Source: a virus. Taken from it: a stretch of DNA of 20,095 nucleotides. The stretch spans positions 1-20,095 of IMG/VR virus record IMGVR_UViG_3300028025_000989. One strand, given 5' to 3'. Shown piece after piece: positions 11,238-18,672 of the stretch; the first letter of the stretch is position 1, and the number at the start of each line of letters is the position of its first letter. Under the pieces are notes generated by a model. The model did no database searches. It had not been told where the DNA came from and saw nothing but the letters and a program-made list of their open reading frames with translations. A program made the translations under genes and the position numbers.

Positions 11238-11351
11238 TTATGCAGCAACTCTAATGATTTCCGAGTTAACGTGTCTTATATCGCACTTTTTGATATACAA
11301 TTATCCCTTATACGGAACTTTATACCCGTCCTTGTCCTCGGTACTTCTTAC
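11238..11351 (-). pseudogene. Possible broken small gene with internal TAA
   Basis: In one minus-strand frame the sequence reads VRSTEDKDGYKVPYKG, then a TAA, then in the same frame LYIKKCDIRHVNSEIIRVAA, then TAA. Both halves look like a real small protein, and the frame fills the only gap in the lysis region. There is no ATG, GTG or TTG in a good place at its 5' end. It may be a decayed gene, a recoded stop, or chance. Confidence 0.3.
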
Positions 11352-11590
11352 TTGTCTCCCCTTTGTTCGGGCTTTTTTTGTGCCTTCCCAGTTTTGGCTT
11401 TGACTTCTTTTTGAACTTCGTTTCTTGCTGCTTCGCCATCTTTGCTCATCATTAATGCAAACCCACCCATAATAAACGCACTAAACTCCGTCAGCGACGC
11501 TTTCTCAAACCAAACGAGGATACCCCCGAATGAAATTAAGATAAGGCCGATAACGGTTGTTTTTGGATTACGGAAGATTCTATTTATCAT
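11348..11590 (-). CDS. Small membrane protein, holin candidate
   Basis: An 80-residue protein with two hydrophobic segments (about residues 12-28, VIGLILISFGGILVWF, and 33-48, FSAFIMGGFALMMS) followed by a highly basic hydrophilic tail (KEVKAKTGKAQKKPEQRGDK). Two spans and a charged tail fit a class II holin or a holin regulator. It overlaps the neighbouring membrane-protein gene by 11 bases and precedes the endolysin. Confidence 0.6.
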   Translation of the reverse strand: MINRIFRNPKTTVIGLILISFGGILVWFEKASLTEFSAFIMGGFALMMSKDGEAARNEVQKEVKAKTGKAQKKPEQRGDK

Positions 11591-11741
11591 TCTTAATATC
11601 CCTATTCCAACGCCACAAGGTATAAACGAAGGAGGTCAGCATTACTACCATTCCCGCTATCTGGTGTACCTCGGCTATTGTTAATCCACCTACCGCTAAA
11701 CTCCAAGAGGTCGCTACTGCGCTTGTACTATCGTGTTTCAT
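11580..11741 (-). CDS. Small membrane protein, holin candidate
   Basis: A 53-residue protein, MKHDSTSAVATSWSLAVGG..., with one or two hydrophobic segments (about residues 13-22 and 28-44) and a charged end (WRWNRDIKNDK). The start at 11741 is fixed by an ATGA overlap with the upstream stop. An ATG at 11783 would lie inside that gene. Together with the neighbouring gene it is the likely holin pair. Confidence 0.6.
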   Translation of the reverse strand: MKHDSTSAVATSWSLAVGGLTIAEVHQIAGMVVMLTSFVYTLWRWNRDIKNDK

Positions 11742-12094
11742 ATCTCGAATGGTGGTTGGCAGTATTCGGGGTTGGCTACGCAAAACGCTTGGGCGTATTC
11801 GGTATCCAAGGTGTAACCAAAAGAGTTTACTCCTACGGGGTTAGGCCATACAATAGAAGCATCGTAAGCGGCAAGAGCCGTATCCTGCCATACAATATCT
11901 ACGGCATACAAAGGGTCGGTTACCTCGCATACGCCATCGGTTCCCCATTGCGTACATAGGTGGCCGATTTCAACCACGCAGGAAACGAGTTCTTGATTCC
12001 AGATAAGCTCTGTGCCTTCGGGTGTTGTTACTTCTACTTGTATTGCTTGCTTGGCTGTTGCCCAGTCAGCAAATTGGTATTTACGGAATATCAT
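11738..12094 (-). CDS. Small protein following the tail fibre, unknown function
   Basis: A 118-residue acidic protein beginning MIFRKYQFADWATAKQAI, with three Cys in the middle and two at the C-terminus (AFCVANPEYCQPPFEI). I recognise comparable proteins as frequent neighbours of tail fibres in Bacteroidetes phages, where they could be fibre chaperones or virion parts; this is not established. It overlaps the fibre stop by 4 bases and the first holin candidate by 4. Confidence 0.65.
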   Translation of the reverse strand: MIFRKYQFADWATAKQAIQVEVTTPEGTELIWNQELVSCVVEIGHLCTQWGTDGVCEVTDPLYAVDIVWQDTALAAYDASIVWPNPVGVNSFGYTLDTEYAQAFCVANPEYCQPPFEI

Positions 12095-13758
12095 AGCGTA
12101 GTGAGTTCAATGCACTGGGCATCGGTTAATTTTGAATGGAATTGTAAAAATTGGCGAACCTTGCCAATGCTCGCAACGGTTCCGCCACCACCGTAAAAAG
12201 TAAAGCTTGCGGCTCCAGTGCCAGTTAAAGGTGAAGCACCTGAAGTGTTAATGGCTCCCAATTTTACTCCGTTTACAAAAACTATGCAGTCGGTTCCGTC
12301 ATTTTGCAAAACTACTTTTTTACGTCCTGCGGTGTCGCTCATTACACGTCCAGCAACAACACCAGCCCCAGCGGATACAACAATCCTAAAGTAATTAAAA
12401 CTCTGGTAAAAAGAAACGAAACGCCCCGTGCTGGTTCCGAAGTATAAATTCAAAATTTCTTGGTATGGCACGAAGTCCGTGTCAACAAAAAGCGTCCAGT
12501 TTGCGCTGGTGGTGTTTAAAGGGCTTGAAGCAAATTCGCCCCCACGGGTTGCGGATGCTGCAAGCGTTGGAATGTAAGAGGTGGCGTAGGATGCGTTTGC
12601 CTCTAATTGAAATCCGTAAAAAATAACGCTTTTAGCTGTACCGTTGCTTCCGTTCTGCACTCCGTAAACGAGTGAGGTGCCAATAGTTGCTCCAAATGTA
12701 GCACTAAACGTAAATCTTTGCCAAGTGGTAGTTGCCGTAAAGTCGCTGGAAATATAATCAAGTACGCCTCCGTGTGTGCATTTTAATCTAAATGTAGCGG
12801 TACCACTTGCCACTCGTGCGTAAACACTAACGGTATGCGTTTGGCTTTCATAAGTACCACCAACTGGTCGCTGACAAACAGCCCCAGCGGTTGCGGTAAA
12901 CGCAATAGTATCAGCGTTTGTATAACCATCGGGCGATACAGTTGTATTTGCGGTTACCGTTGTGTTTGTTTTTGTCCAGTTTGAATTATCAAATTGTTCT
13001 GAAAATATAGCAAGGTTCGTCCGCTGCGGTTCCAGCAACAGGCGAGGACAAGAACTACCTAAATAGTCCAGGCGGGGTACGTTAGCAACTGGGCCAACAC
13101 TTACCGCTGCGGTGGTGGTGGGTATGTATGCTGTTGCTACATCTCCCGCTTCAACTTGTGAGTTTTGAATTAAAACGTTTCCAAGCGAAGGATTTGAACC
13201 ATCCGATACATAAATCCGAAAAACATTTGTAGACGAAGAAGAAACTGTAATGCTACAACGATACCAGCCGTTACCTATTGATTGAATTCGTGAACCTGAA
13301 GGTGCAGCAACAAACGCAGCCCCTACTACTCCCGTTGATAAATTAAAATTGATACCCTGCGCCACGTGTGCGGAATAAAGAATAATCCCGTTTTGAGTTC
13401 CCGCCTTTGCGTAAATTGAAAAAGTGGTAAGTCCGTTTATGGCAACACTTTGATATATATATCCTCCAGAAAGTGTTGTTGTTAATCGCCACGCATTGTT
13501 TGTTCCATCGTACCCCGCTTGTCCACTTGTCTCATTTGAGTCGGCGTTAATCCAAGTAGTGCTAAACGTATTGCTCTGCAAGATTAAATTAGTCCGAACC
13601 TTCTCAATAAGCCCCGCAGAATTTACACGGGTAGCCGTATCCCCTGTACGGGTAAACGCTAAATCCCCACTGCCGTCGGTTGGCTTCTCGGCATATACCT
13701 TGCTTGTCTTGTATCCGCTTGGTATAACTACCAGCGAAGCGTCATCGTAATAACTCAT
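12091..13758 (-). CDS. Tail fibre or receptor-binding protein with duplicated domain
   Basis: A 555-residue, Thr-, Ser- and Gly-rich protein. The N-terminus has LAFTRTGDTATRVNSAGLIE (33-52), a motif seen in many phage fibres. Two similar units of about 150-160 residues follow. Each begins with RTNL-x3-S-x2-F (residues 55 and 246) and ends with an A-T-x-YIPT motif (about 208-214 and 392-398), and each resembles a carbohydrate-binding module. The C-terminal 155 residues have the strand-rich pattern of a LamG or concanavalin-like domain (WTLFVDTDF, then IVFVNG and GKVRQF). It presumably binds host glycans. Its ATG overlaps the upstream stop (TAATG). Confidence 0.82.
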   Translation of the reverse strand: MSYYDDASLVVIPSGYKTSKVYAEKPTDGSGDLAFTRTGDTATRVNSAGLIEKVRTNLILQSNTFSTTWINADSNETSGQAGYDGTNNAWRLTTTLSGGYIYQSVAINGLTTFSIYAKAGTQNGIILYSAHVAQGINFNLSTGVVGAAFVAAPSGSRIQSIGNGWYRCSITVSSSSTNVFRIYVSDGSNPSLGNVLIQNSQVEAGDVATAYIPTTTAAVSVGPVANVPRLDYLGSSCPRLLLEPQRTNLAIFSEQFDNSNWTKTNTTVTANTTVSPDGYTNADTIAFTATAGAVCQRPVGGTYESQTHTVSVYARVASGTATFRLKCTHGGVLDYISSDFTATTTWQRFTFSATFGATIGTSLVYGVQNGSNGTAKSVIFYGFQLEANASYATSYIPTLAASATRGGEFASSPLNTTSANWTLFVDTDFVPYQEILNLYFGTSTGRFVSFYQSFNYFRIVVSAGAGVVAGRVMSDTAGRKKVVLQNDGTDCIVFVNGVKLGAINTSGASPLTGTGAASFTFYGGGGTVASIGKVRQFLQFHSKLTDAQCIELTTL

Positions 13759-13970
13759 TAGTTAAAATTTAAGGCGTCAATTTTGTTAACCAAACACTCG
13801 TACCCTTCGGTGGTTCCGCTATCGGCGGCTACACGAGCAACATACGCATCCGCATACGTGTAAGCATTATTGAAGCAAGTAGGTACATCACCTATTGCCC
13901 GTGTATTGTAATCCTCGTCTCCCCAATTTGTAGAGCAGTAGATATTACCCCAACCGATGCTATTTGCCAT
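13758..13970 (-). CDS. Small protein, unknown function
   Basis: A 70-residue acidic protein starting MANSIGWGNIYCSTNWGDED, rich in Tyr, Ala and Asn. It lies between the connector and fibre genes and shares three bases with the fibre gene. Small proteins of this kind precede fibres in related phage genomes I know of. No function is recognised. Confidence 0.6.
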   Translation of the reverse strand: MANSIGWGNIYCSTNWGDEDYNTRAIGDVPTCFNNAYTYADAYVARVAADSGTTEGYECLVNKIDALNFN

Positions 13971-14014
13971 TTTCCAGGTACTTTTTTAATTTAATTAGAT
14001 TCTCGGTTTTTACT

Positions 14015-14515
14015 TTATAAAACCCACGAGGCCGGGCGGGAATCTCGGTCTGGGTAGATGTCTTCGTTGACGTTGGCATTGTACTCCGGGAATAAAGATT
14101 GGTTAAAAGACATATAGTCGATAAAACGCTCGGTATAGTATTTTGCTATCGTGCGTTCCTTTTCTACTAAATAATCAATTTCGATTTTATCTACGTTTGT
14201 GGCGTTCTCACTCGTATGCTTGTACACACCTCCGTTAGCAACCGTGTAAGCGGCAAACGGCAAGTATTCCACCATTGCAAAGTGAATAAGCATTGGCTGG
14301 ATATAGTCAGTTACAAGGGATAGGTAATTACCCGCAAGCGTGTTAGCGATAATATCCGAGGAAATCTTATCGTATAACTTTGTACCCGTGTAATTCTGGA
14401 CGTGAATTTCTTGGGCAATTTTGATAAACTGGATAAACTTATCCGTATCAACATTGCCGGAAATAACCGTATTGCGTACAATATCCTCACGCTTGATAAA
14501 GAGAGCCGTGGCCAT
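14015..14515 (-). CDS. DUF6712-like head-tail connector
   Basis: A 166-residue helical protein that follows the portal gene with a TAATG overlap. The pattern, an N-terminal helix, then a KFIQFIKIAQEIHVQNYTGTKLYDKI segment split over residues 26-51, then a long helical bundle and a short acidic tail, fits DUF6712-type proteins of Bacteroidetes phages, which occupy the place of head-completion or adaptor proteins. It would join the portal vertex to the tail. Confidence rests on position and overall pattern rather than a catalytic motif. Confidence 0.7.
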   Translation of the reverse strand: MATALFIKREDIVRNTVISGNVDTDKFIQFIKIAQEIHVQNYTGTKLYDKISSDIIANTLAGNYLSLVTDYIQPMLIHFAMVEYLPFAAYTVANGGVYKHTSENATNVDKIEIDYLVEKERTIAKYYTERFIDYMSFNQSLFPEYNANVNEDIYPDRDSRPASWVL

Positions 14516-16278
14516 TATTTACGAGGTTTTAAGAATCCTTCATTGGGCATATCCACGGGACGCTTTGCAACCTTTTCGTTGTTCGTCTCTGGCTTTACGC
14601 CTGCCTTGCGTGCTTGGTTTACCGATACGTCGGCATTCGGGTTTTTAGCGTCTGGAGTTACGCCTTCCACCTTTGCCAGGTAGGTCTTACGCATCCAGAA
14701 GTGATGGCACCGTGCGCCTCCTTTGTACAACCAGATATCGTATGTTGCTGCGCCTCGTGGCCCGAAGCCAGCGTTAACCTCCTGCTCACGCATACGTAGA
14801 ATATCCTCCTTGCGGTAGACCTTCTTTGCGTTTACCATCAGCTTACAGAATTGGCGGCTGTTGGCCTTAGTGCTTCCGGGAGCGTAGGAGTAACGAATTT
14901 TATACTTTCGTCCGTCTTTGGTCTCCCCGTCTTGCTCCGACTTAGCGTTTGGGAATGCCTCCCCGGTCTTTGCAAATTGCAGAATAGAATCTAAATACTC
15001 CTCTTGCTCATAGTCAACGGCACGCTCGTCTACCAATTCCCAGTTATCCAAGTCCTCGTCTTCGCCGAAACCGTTTAGCGTTTCAAATATTTCATTTAGA
15101 ACTTCGTCGCTAACGTCGGCAGACATTGCAATACCGCTATCCTCCACCCCGGTAGATTCTTCCACTACCTCGGAAGGTGCAACAATTTCCTCCTTAAACT
15201 CCAACGGCTGTAACGTCTTAAAATAGATGTTTAAGGCCGCCCCGTTAAAAGATAGTACTTGGTCTATTGCATCGAGAATAATCTCCTGTAATGGTCTAAT
15301 AACCACGTTATCGAACAAGATAGAAGCCGTCTTTAACTCGTCGGCGTTATTACCCAGTCCGCTGCTATCCTTAATGCCTAAAAGCATTGGGGACGTTACC
15401 CGGTGGCCAACCATAATCTTCTGCGTACACTCCGAGGAAAGGAATTGGTACTGCTCGCTTGCGTCCGATAATTGTACGGGTTCGATTGTTGCTGCGAGTT
15501 CCTTGTTATCGTTGAAAGCCAAGATAAAACGGCCAGCGTTAGAGCTACCGGAAAACTTATCCGCAATACGTGCCTCAATTAAGGTTTGCTCGTCCTCGGT
15601 AGGGGTTCCGTTATTAAAGTTAATCAGCATAGACGGAGCCAGTCCGTTCTTAATGTTGCTGATATGGTAATTGGCTACTTCTTCCTCCAGCTCTGCGTAT
15701 GGTAGCGAACCTTGGTAGTCCGTTGGGGCGTAATAATAGTATCCTGCTTTGTAGGGCTTGATATAAAGAATTTCGATACCGCTCTTAGACATTCCGTAAG
15801 CATCAATGCGTACCGGAACCTCTTTACGTTGTGCGACCCTATCCCAGTTCTTTGCGTAGTAATAAGCAGGGATAAAACCTTCCTCGTTGCATTTTTCAGC
15901 ACGCAGGGTCTCAACGGGGATATGCTCAATCTTTACAACCTTTGAATGGTCTTGGTTGTAGATAACTTGAAAGGCAGCGTTGCCCATCATCTTGAAATCG
16001 CTAACAACTTTCTTAACGCAATTCTTGGTAAACAAGCTCATCATCATTGCGTACTCGTCGGGCTTCTGGGATGCGTCTGTTGCAGCCAGTCCCTTGCCGA
16101 AAATCATATCGATAACGCCGTTAATGATTGCGTTATTGGTAGGGCTTCCGTTGTAGCGGTCGATTAAGTATTGGAAATAATTGTTATCGTCTCCGTACTC
16201 AATCCATTGTTTTCCACTAACCTCCTTTACCTGCGGCTTAACGTAGGAATTTAAGGCCATAAATCTTATGTTGCTCAT
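14515..16278 (-). CDS. Portal protein with C-terminal extension
   Basis: A 587-residue protein. Residues about 1-360 have the pattern of phage portals: an early GDDNNYFQYL motif, IINGVIDMIFGKG, KKVVSDFKMMGNAAFQVIYN, a middle with VANYHISNIKNGLAPSM, and SSGLGNNADELKTASILFDN with the helix RPLQEIILDAIDQVL. An acidic linker (about 365-435) leads to a separate domain with FCKLMVNAKKVYRKEDI, WLYKGGARCHHFW and a basic tail. Similar Cys/His-bearing segments occur in MuF-type and capsid-maturation proteins, so the gene could be a fusion of a portal with such a domain. The portal forms the DNA entry ring. Unusually, it follows the capsid gene in transcription order, by three genes. Confidence 0.82.
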   Translation of the reverse strand: MSNIRFMALNSYVKPQVKEVSGKQWIEYGDDNNYFQYLIDRYNGSPTNNAIINGVIDMIFGKGLAATDASQKPDEYAMMMSLFTKNCVKKVVSDFKMMGNAAFQVIYNQDHSKVVKIEHIPVETLRAEKCNEEGFIPAYYYAKNWDRVAQRKEVPVRIDAYGMSKSGIEILYIKPYKAGYYYYAPTDYQGSLPYAELEEEVANYHISNIKNGLAPSMLINFNNGTPTEDEQTLIEARIADKFSGSSNAGRFILAFNDNKELAATIEPVQLSDASEQYQFLSSECTQKIMVGHRVTSPMLLGIKDSSGLGNNADELKTASILFDNVVIRPLQEIILDAIDQVLSFNGAALNIYFKTLQPLEFKEEIVAPSEVVEESTGVEDSGIAMSADVSDEVLNEIFETLNGFGEDEDLDNWELVDERAVDYEQEEYLDSILQFAKTGEAFPNAKSEQDGETKDGRKYKIRYSYAPGSTKANSRQFCKLMVNAKKVYRKEDILRMREQEVNAGFGPRGAATYDIWLYKGGARCHHFWMRKTYLAKVEGVTPDAKNPNADVSVNQARKAGVKPETNNEKVAKRPVDMPNEGFLKPRK

Positions 16279-16610
16279 ATAATTACGAACGTATTATCTC
16301 CTGCGGTTTCTTGGTCGTACACCCCGGCATTCACGGTGAACTTCTCGAAATTGGTTTGGTCGGTGCAGAATACCCGGCCTCTGTATATCAAATTTACGCC
16401 ACTAAACACCTCTAATAGGTAAAAGTTTGCCGCTTTCAAAGTCCAAGCAGCATTCAAGGTCATATACCCGTTTGCGCTTGTAGGTGCGATTGTTTGCGTC
16501 TGGGTGGTATTGGTAGATTCATTCGTTAACCGTGCCGATACAGAAGCAGGAAACGAGCGAGGAATGATTTGTAAATTCTGCGCTGTTGCGCTTGTAGTTA
16601 AAATGTTCAT
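16275..16610 (-). CDS. Small virion-like protein, unknown function
   Basis: A 111-residue, Thr-, Ala- and Asn-rich protein beginning MNILTTSATAQNLQIIPRS, with a beta-strand pattern ending in an acidic segment and FVII. The composition fits a small structural or decoration protein. It lies after a terminator and overlaps the portal start by 4 bases. AGAGG directly precedes the ATG. Confidence 0.6.
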   Translation of the reverse strand: MNILTTSATAQNLQIIPRSFPASVSARLTNESTNTTQTQTIAPTSANGYMTLNAAWTLKAANFYLLEVFSGVNLIYRGRVFCTDQTNFEKFTVNAGVYDQETAGDNTFVII

Positions 16611-16653
16611 CCTCTAATTAACTCAAGTCGGACGTTTTGTTTTTCTTACAAAC

Positions 16654-16675
16654 AAAAAAGCCACCCGAAGGTGGC
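16654..16675 (-). terminator. Intrinsic terminator after the 130-residue protein
   Basis: On the minus strand GCCACC/GGTGGC with a UUCG-type loop (16660-16675) is followed by six T residues (16654-16659). It sits between two structural genes and would isolate the upstream gene as its own unit. Confidence 0.87.
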
Positions 16676-16707
16676 CTTTCTGAAATTCAAGAATTAACTT
16701 AATAAAT

Positions 16708-17100
16708 TTACGCCTTACCTTTTGGCAACATACGCAATGCTTCGGTTACGTTCTCAACGTTAACACGTAAATAATTATTTGACACAACATCCTTGTAGTT
16801 TGGTATTGTATTCGGGTCAACGCCTAAGTCTTTTGCCATTGTATCAACCTTTGCAACTGCGGAGTCAATAAATTTTTGATAAGACTTAAGATTGGCCAAT
16901 TCAAACTCAAGCTTTTCACGAACTTTGGCTGCCTCGCCAGATGCAGCTCTAAATTTGTCAATCGCTTTTGCTGACATTGTTTCAAGTTTCTGGCCGTCTT
17001 GAATGAATTTGACTCCCTTCGCCAAGTCCTCAACTAAGCCAAGTTCAACCTTTACTGCCTTTGCCGCAAGGATATTGTAAATAGTTTGTTTTGTTTCCAT
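16708..17100 (-). CDS. Helical protein, unknown function, own transcription unit
   Basis: A 130-residue, mostly helical protein beginning METKQTIYNILAAKAVKVEL, with a Lys/Glu/Ala-rich core (FRAASGEAAKVREKLEFELAN) that could form a coiled coil. The C-terminus has LGVDPNTIPNYKDV. No family is recognised. A -7-like TACCTTTG 4 bases before the ATG and a terminator after the gene make it look separately expressed among structural genes. It could be a virion helper or a head chaperone. Confidence 0.6.
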   Translation of the reverse strand: METKQTIYNILAAKAVKVELGLVEDLAKGVKFIQDGQKLETMSAKAIDKFRAASGEAAKVREKLEFELANLKSYQKFIDSAVAKVDTMAKDLGVDPNTIPNYKDVVSNNYLRVNVENVTEALRMLPKGKA

Positions 17101-17104
17101 TTGT

Positions 17105-17135
17105 CAAAGGTATATTAAAAATCTGTACCTACAAC
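17105..17135 (-). promoter_or_regulatory. Candidate promoter before the 130-residue protein
   Basis: On the minus strand TACCTTTG (17105-17112) matches TAnnTTTG, and GTTG (17132-17135) is 19 bases further upstream. It overlaps the end of the preceding gene and lies 4 bases from the ATG. Confidence 0.42.
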
Positions 17136-17648
17136 AATAGTAGAAATTCCAGCAGCAGCCAAAGTGCCGTCCAAGAAGTTAGCAGGAACCTGCTCTTGTC
17201 CGTTAAGCGTCAAAGTGTAACCACTCATATCGCCCATAGCAGCACCCGTTACAATCGTTCCTCCAGTTACTTCGCAACCGTGTTCCAAACCAGCAACAAA
17301 GAAATTATTGTTGCGGTCTTCAACGATTACAATTGGACGTCCATAGGCCATCAATTTGATTTCCTTGTTAGATTGCTTGCTCAATTTGTGCAAGGTCAAG
17401 TTCAAGGTTTGGTCGAAAAACGTGGTTCCGTTATCACGGCTTGAGGTTACGGCCTGCTCAAAAGAGGAGGTTCCTTTCAAGTCGTATTTGTAAGCGGTCA
17501 ATCCGCTTCCCAGAACGTCAATAGCATCCGTGTTGGTTGCATCGTAAGTAACCGTCAAGTTTGCGTAGTTCAAAAAGTAAACTGCATTCAAACCACCTAC
17601 AACGTCTTTGCAGGGTTCAATGCGGCCAAGGGATAATGCACAAGCCAT
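17115..17648 (-). CDS. Structural protein, possibly tail tube
   Basis: A 177-residue protein with the N-terminal pattern LGRIEPCKDVVGGLNAVYF and NYANLTVTYD, which I recognise from structural proteins of Bacteroidetes phages. The rest is beta-rich, with LNLTLHKLSKQSNKE, the segment PIVIVEDRNNNFFVAG and G-TIVTGAAMGDMSGYTL. Its size and beta content suit a tail-tube or major tail protein, and its place just after the capsid gene agrees, but I cannot show this. Expressed downstream of the capsid terminator, perhaps by readthrough. Confidence 0.65.
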   Translation of the reverse strand: MACALSLGRIEPCKDVVGGLNAVYFLNYANLTVTYDATNTDAIDVLGSGLTAYKYDLKGTSSFEQAVTSSRDNGTTFFDQTLNLTLHKLSKQSNKEIKLMAYGRPIVIVEDRNNNFFVAGLEHGCEVTGGTIVTGAAMGDMSGYTLTLNGQEQVPANFLDGTLAAAGISTIVVGTDF

Positions 17649-17670
17649 TTTTATTTGTATTTAGTAAGTT

Positions 17671-17710
17671 AAAAAAGAAAGGGGTGGGGCGTCATTACAC
17701 CACCACCCCT
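17671..17710 (-). terminator. Intrinsic terminator after the major capsid gene
   Basis: On the minus strand AGGGGTGG/CCACCCCT is a perfect 8-bp stem (17703-17710 with 17680-17687) with a 15-base loop, followed by a T-rich tract (17671-17679, TTTCTTTTTT-like). Placement after the capsid gene could limit expression of the genes beyond it relative to the capsid. Confidence 0.8.
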
Positions 17711-17730
17711 ATCAGGATTTTTAAGAAAGA

Positions 17731-18660
17731 TTAAGCTCCGTAGTAAACGATGTCGCTACCGATTCCGTACTGGATACCAGCGGACATACGCATAATCAAG
17801 CGGAAGTTTTGGCTTCCGTCGATATCCGCCATATCAATCAGGCGAACCTCGTTCTTGTCGCTCAACAAGCCAGTTCCAAAGAACAAGTTAGACTTCTGTG
17901 CAGCTACCATTTTGTTAGAAGACAAACCTTCGGCAAGAGCAACCTTGATACCATCAAAGTACAAGTCCTGAGAACCGTACCACATAGTACCTTTGTTGTC
18001 AACACCGTTAGCACCTACTCCAGCGGCAGCGAAGCCACCCAACGCACGTACATAGGCCTTAGCGACGTTCTGAGGAACGTAGATAGTCAAGTCCTGCTTG
18101 CCGTACAAAGTAGAAGGGATAGCGTCTACAACCTTACCCAATTCTGCGATTACGTTAGCAGAAGTTACGGTGGTAGCAGTTACGTCGATAACGTCACCGT
18201 CAGCGGCAAACAAAGTTTGGAAACCAGCGAACTGGCCAGCAGAAGCGTTAACGCCTGCCCAAATGTTTTGCTCGATACGAGCGGCAACTTTCTCAGCAGC
18301 GTAAGCAACGATAAAGTCAGTAAAAGAAGCGGGTACATTCTTGAAAGAAGAATAGCCCATCTCTACGGCCTGCCAGGTTTGTTCAAAATCTTTCTTGCAC
18401 ATTTGCAAGTTAACTTGGAACTCTTCCAAGGTCAAAACACGCTCGGTCAAGGTAACGGTAGACGTAGGGTCGAAGTCGCAAGTAGCGTCCTTCAAGATAT
18501 CGTCCGTGCCAACCTTTTGGATAACGGATTTGTAGTAAACGTTGGGCATAATCTCAATGAGACCTTTGTCCAAGGTAGGTGCGCTCAAAAGAGCTGCGGC
18601 AACGTATTTACCGGCAAACTCGCCAGCATACGTTGTGGTAATTGAAGTAGTCGTGGGCAT
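17731..18660 (-). CDS. Major capsid protein (HK97-like fold)
   Basis: A 309-residue protein with a layout typical of HK97-type capsids of Bacteroidetes phages: a short Thr-rich N-terminus (MPTTTSITTTYAGEFAGKY), early KGLIEIMPNVYYKSVIQ, the TEE-like segment LTLEEFQVNLQMCKKDFEQTW, a long helical spine (FTDFIVAYAAEKVAARIEQN), a P-domain strand (QDLTIYVPQNVAKAYVRALG) and a C-terminal strand RLIMRMSAGIQYGIGSDIVYYG. No delta-domain cleavage site is evident, and the scaffold is a separate gene. It would form the capsid shell. A strong terminator follows, and the scaffold and protease genes precede it. Confidence 0.86.
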   Translation of the reverse strand: MPTTTSITTTYAGEFAGKYVAAALLSAPTLDKGLIEIMPNVYYKSVIQKVGTDDILKDATCDFDPTSTVTLTERVLTLEEFQVNLQMCKKDFEQTWQAVEMGYSSFKNVPASFTDFIVAYAAEKVAARIEQNIWAGVNASAGQFAGFQTLFAADGDVIDVTATTVTSANVIAELGKVVDAIPSTLYGKQDLTIYVPQNVAKAYVRALGGFAAAGVGANGVDNKGTMWYGSQDLYFDGIKVALAEGLSSNKMVAAQKSNLFFGTGLLSDKNEVRLIDMADIDGSQNFRLIMRMSAGIQYGIGSDIVYYGA

Positions 18661-18672
18661 TTGTTATTGATT

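Noticed and set aside
15227-15670. Plus-strand frame across the portal gene
   Set aside because: Antisense to a protein with clear portal features; composition is that of a shadow frame.
17809-18645. Long plus-strand open frame (278 codons) across the capsid gene
   Set aside because: It is antisense to a well-supported capsid gene, has Ser- and Val-rich composition typical of a mirror frame, and no recognisable domain.
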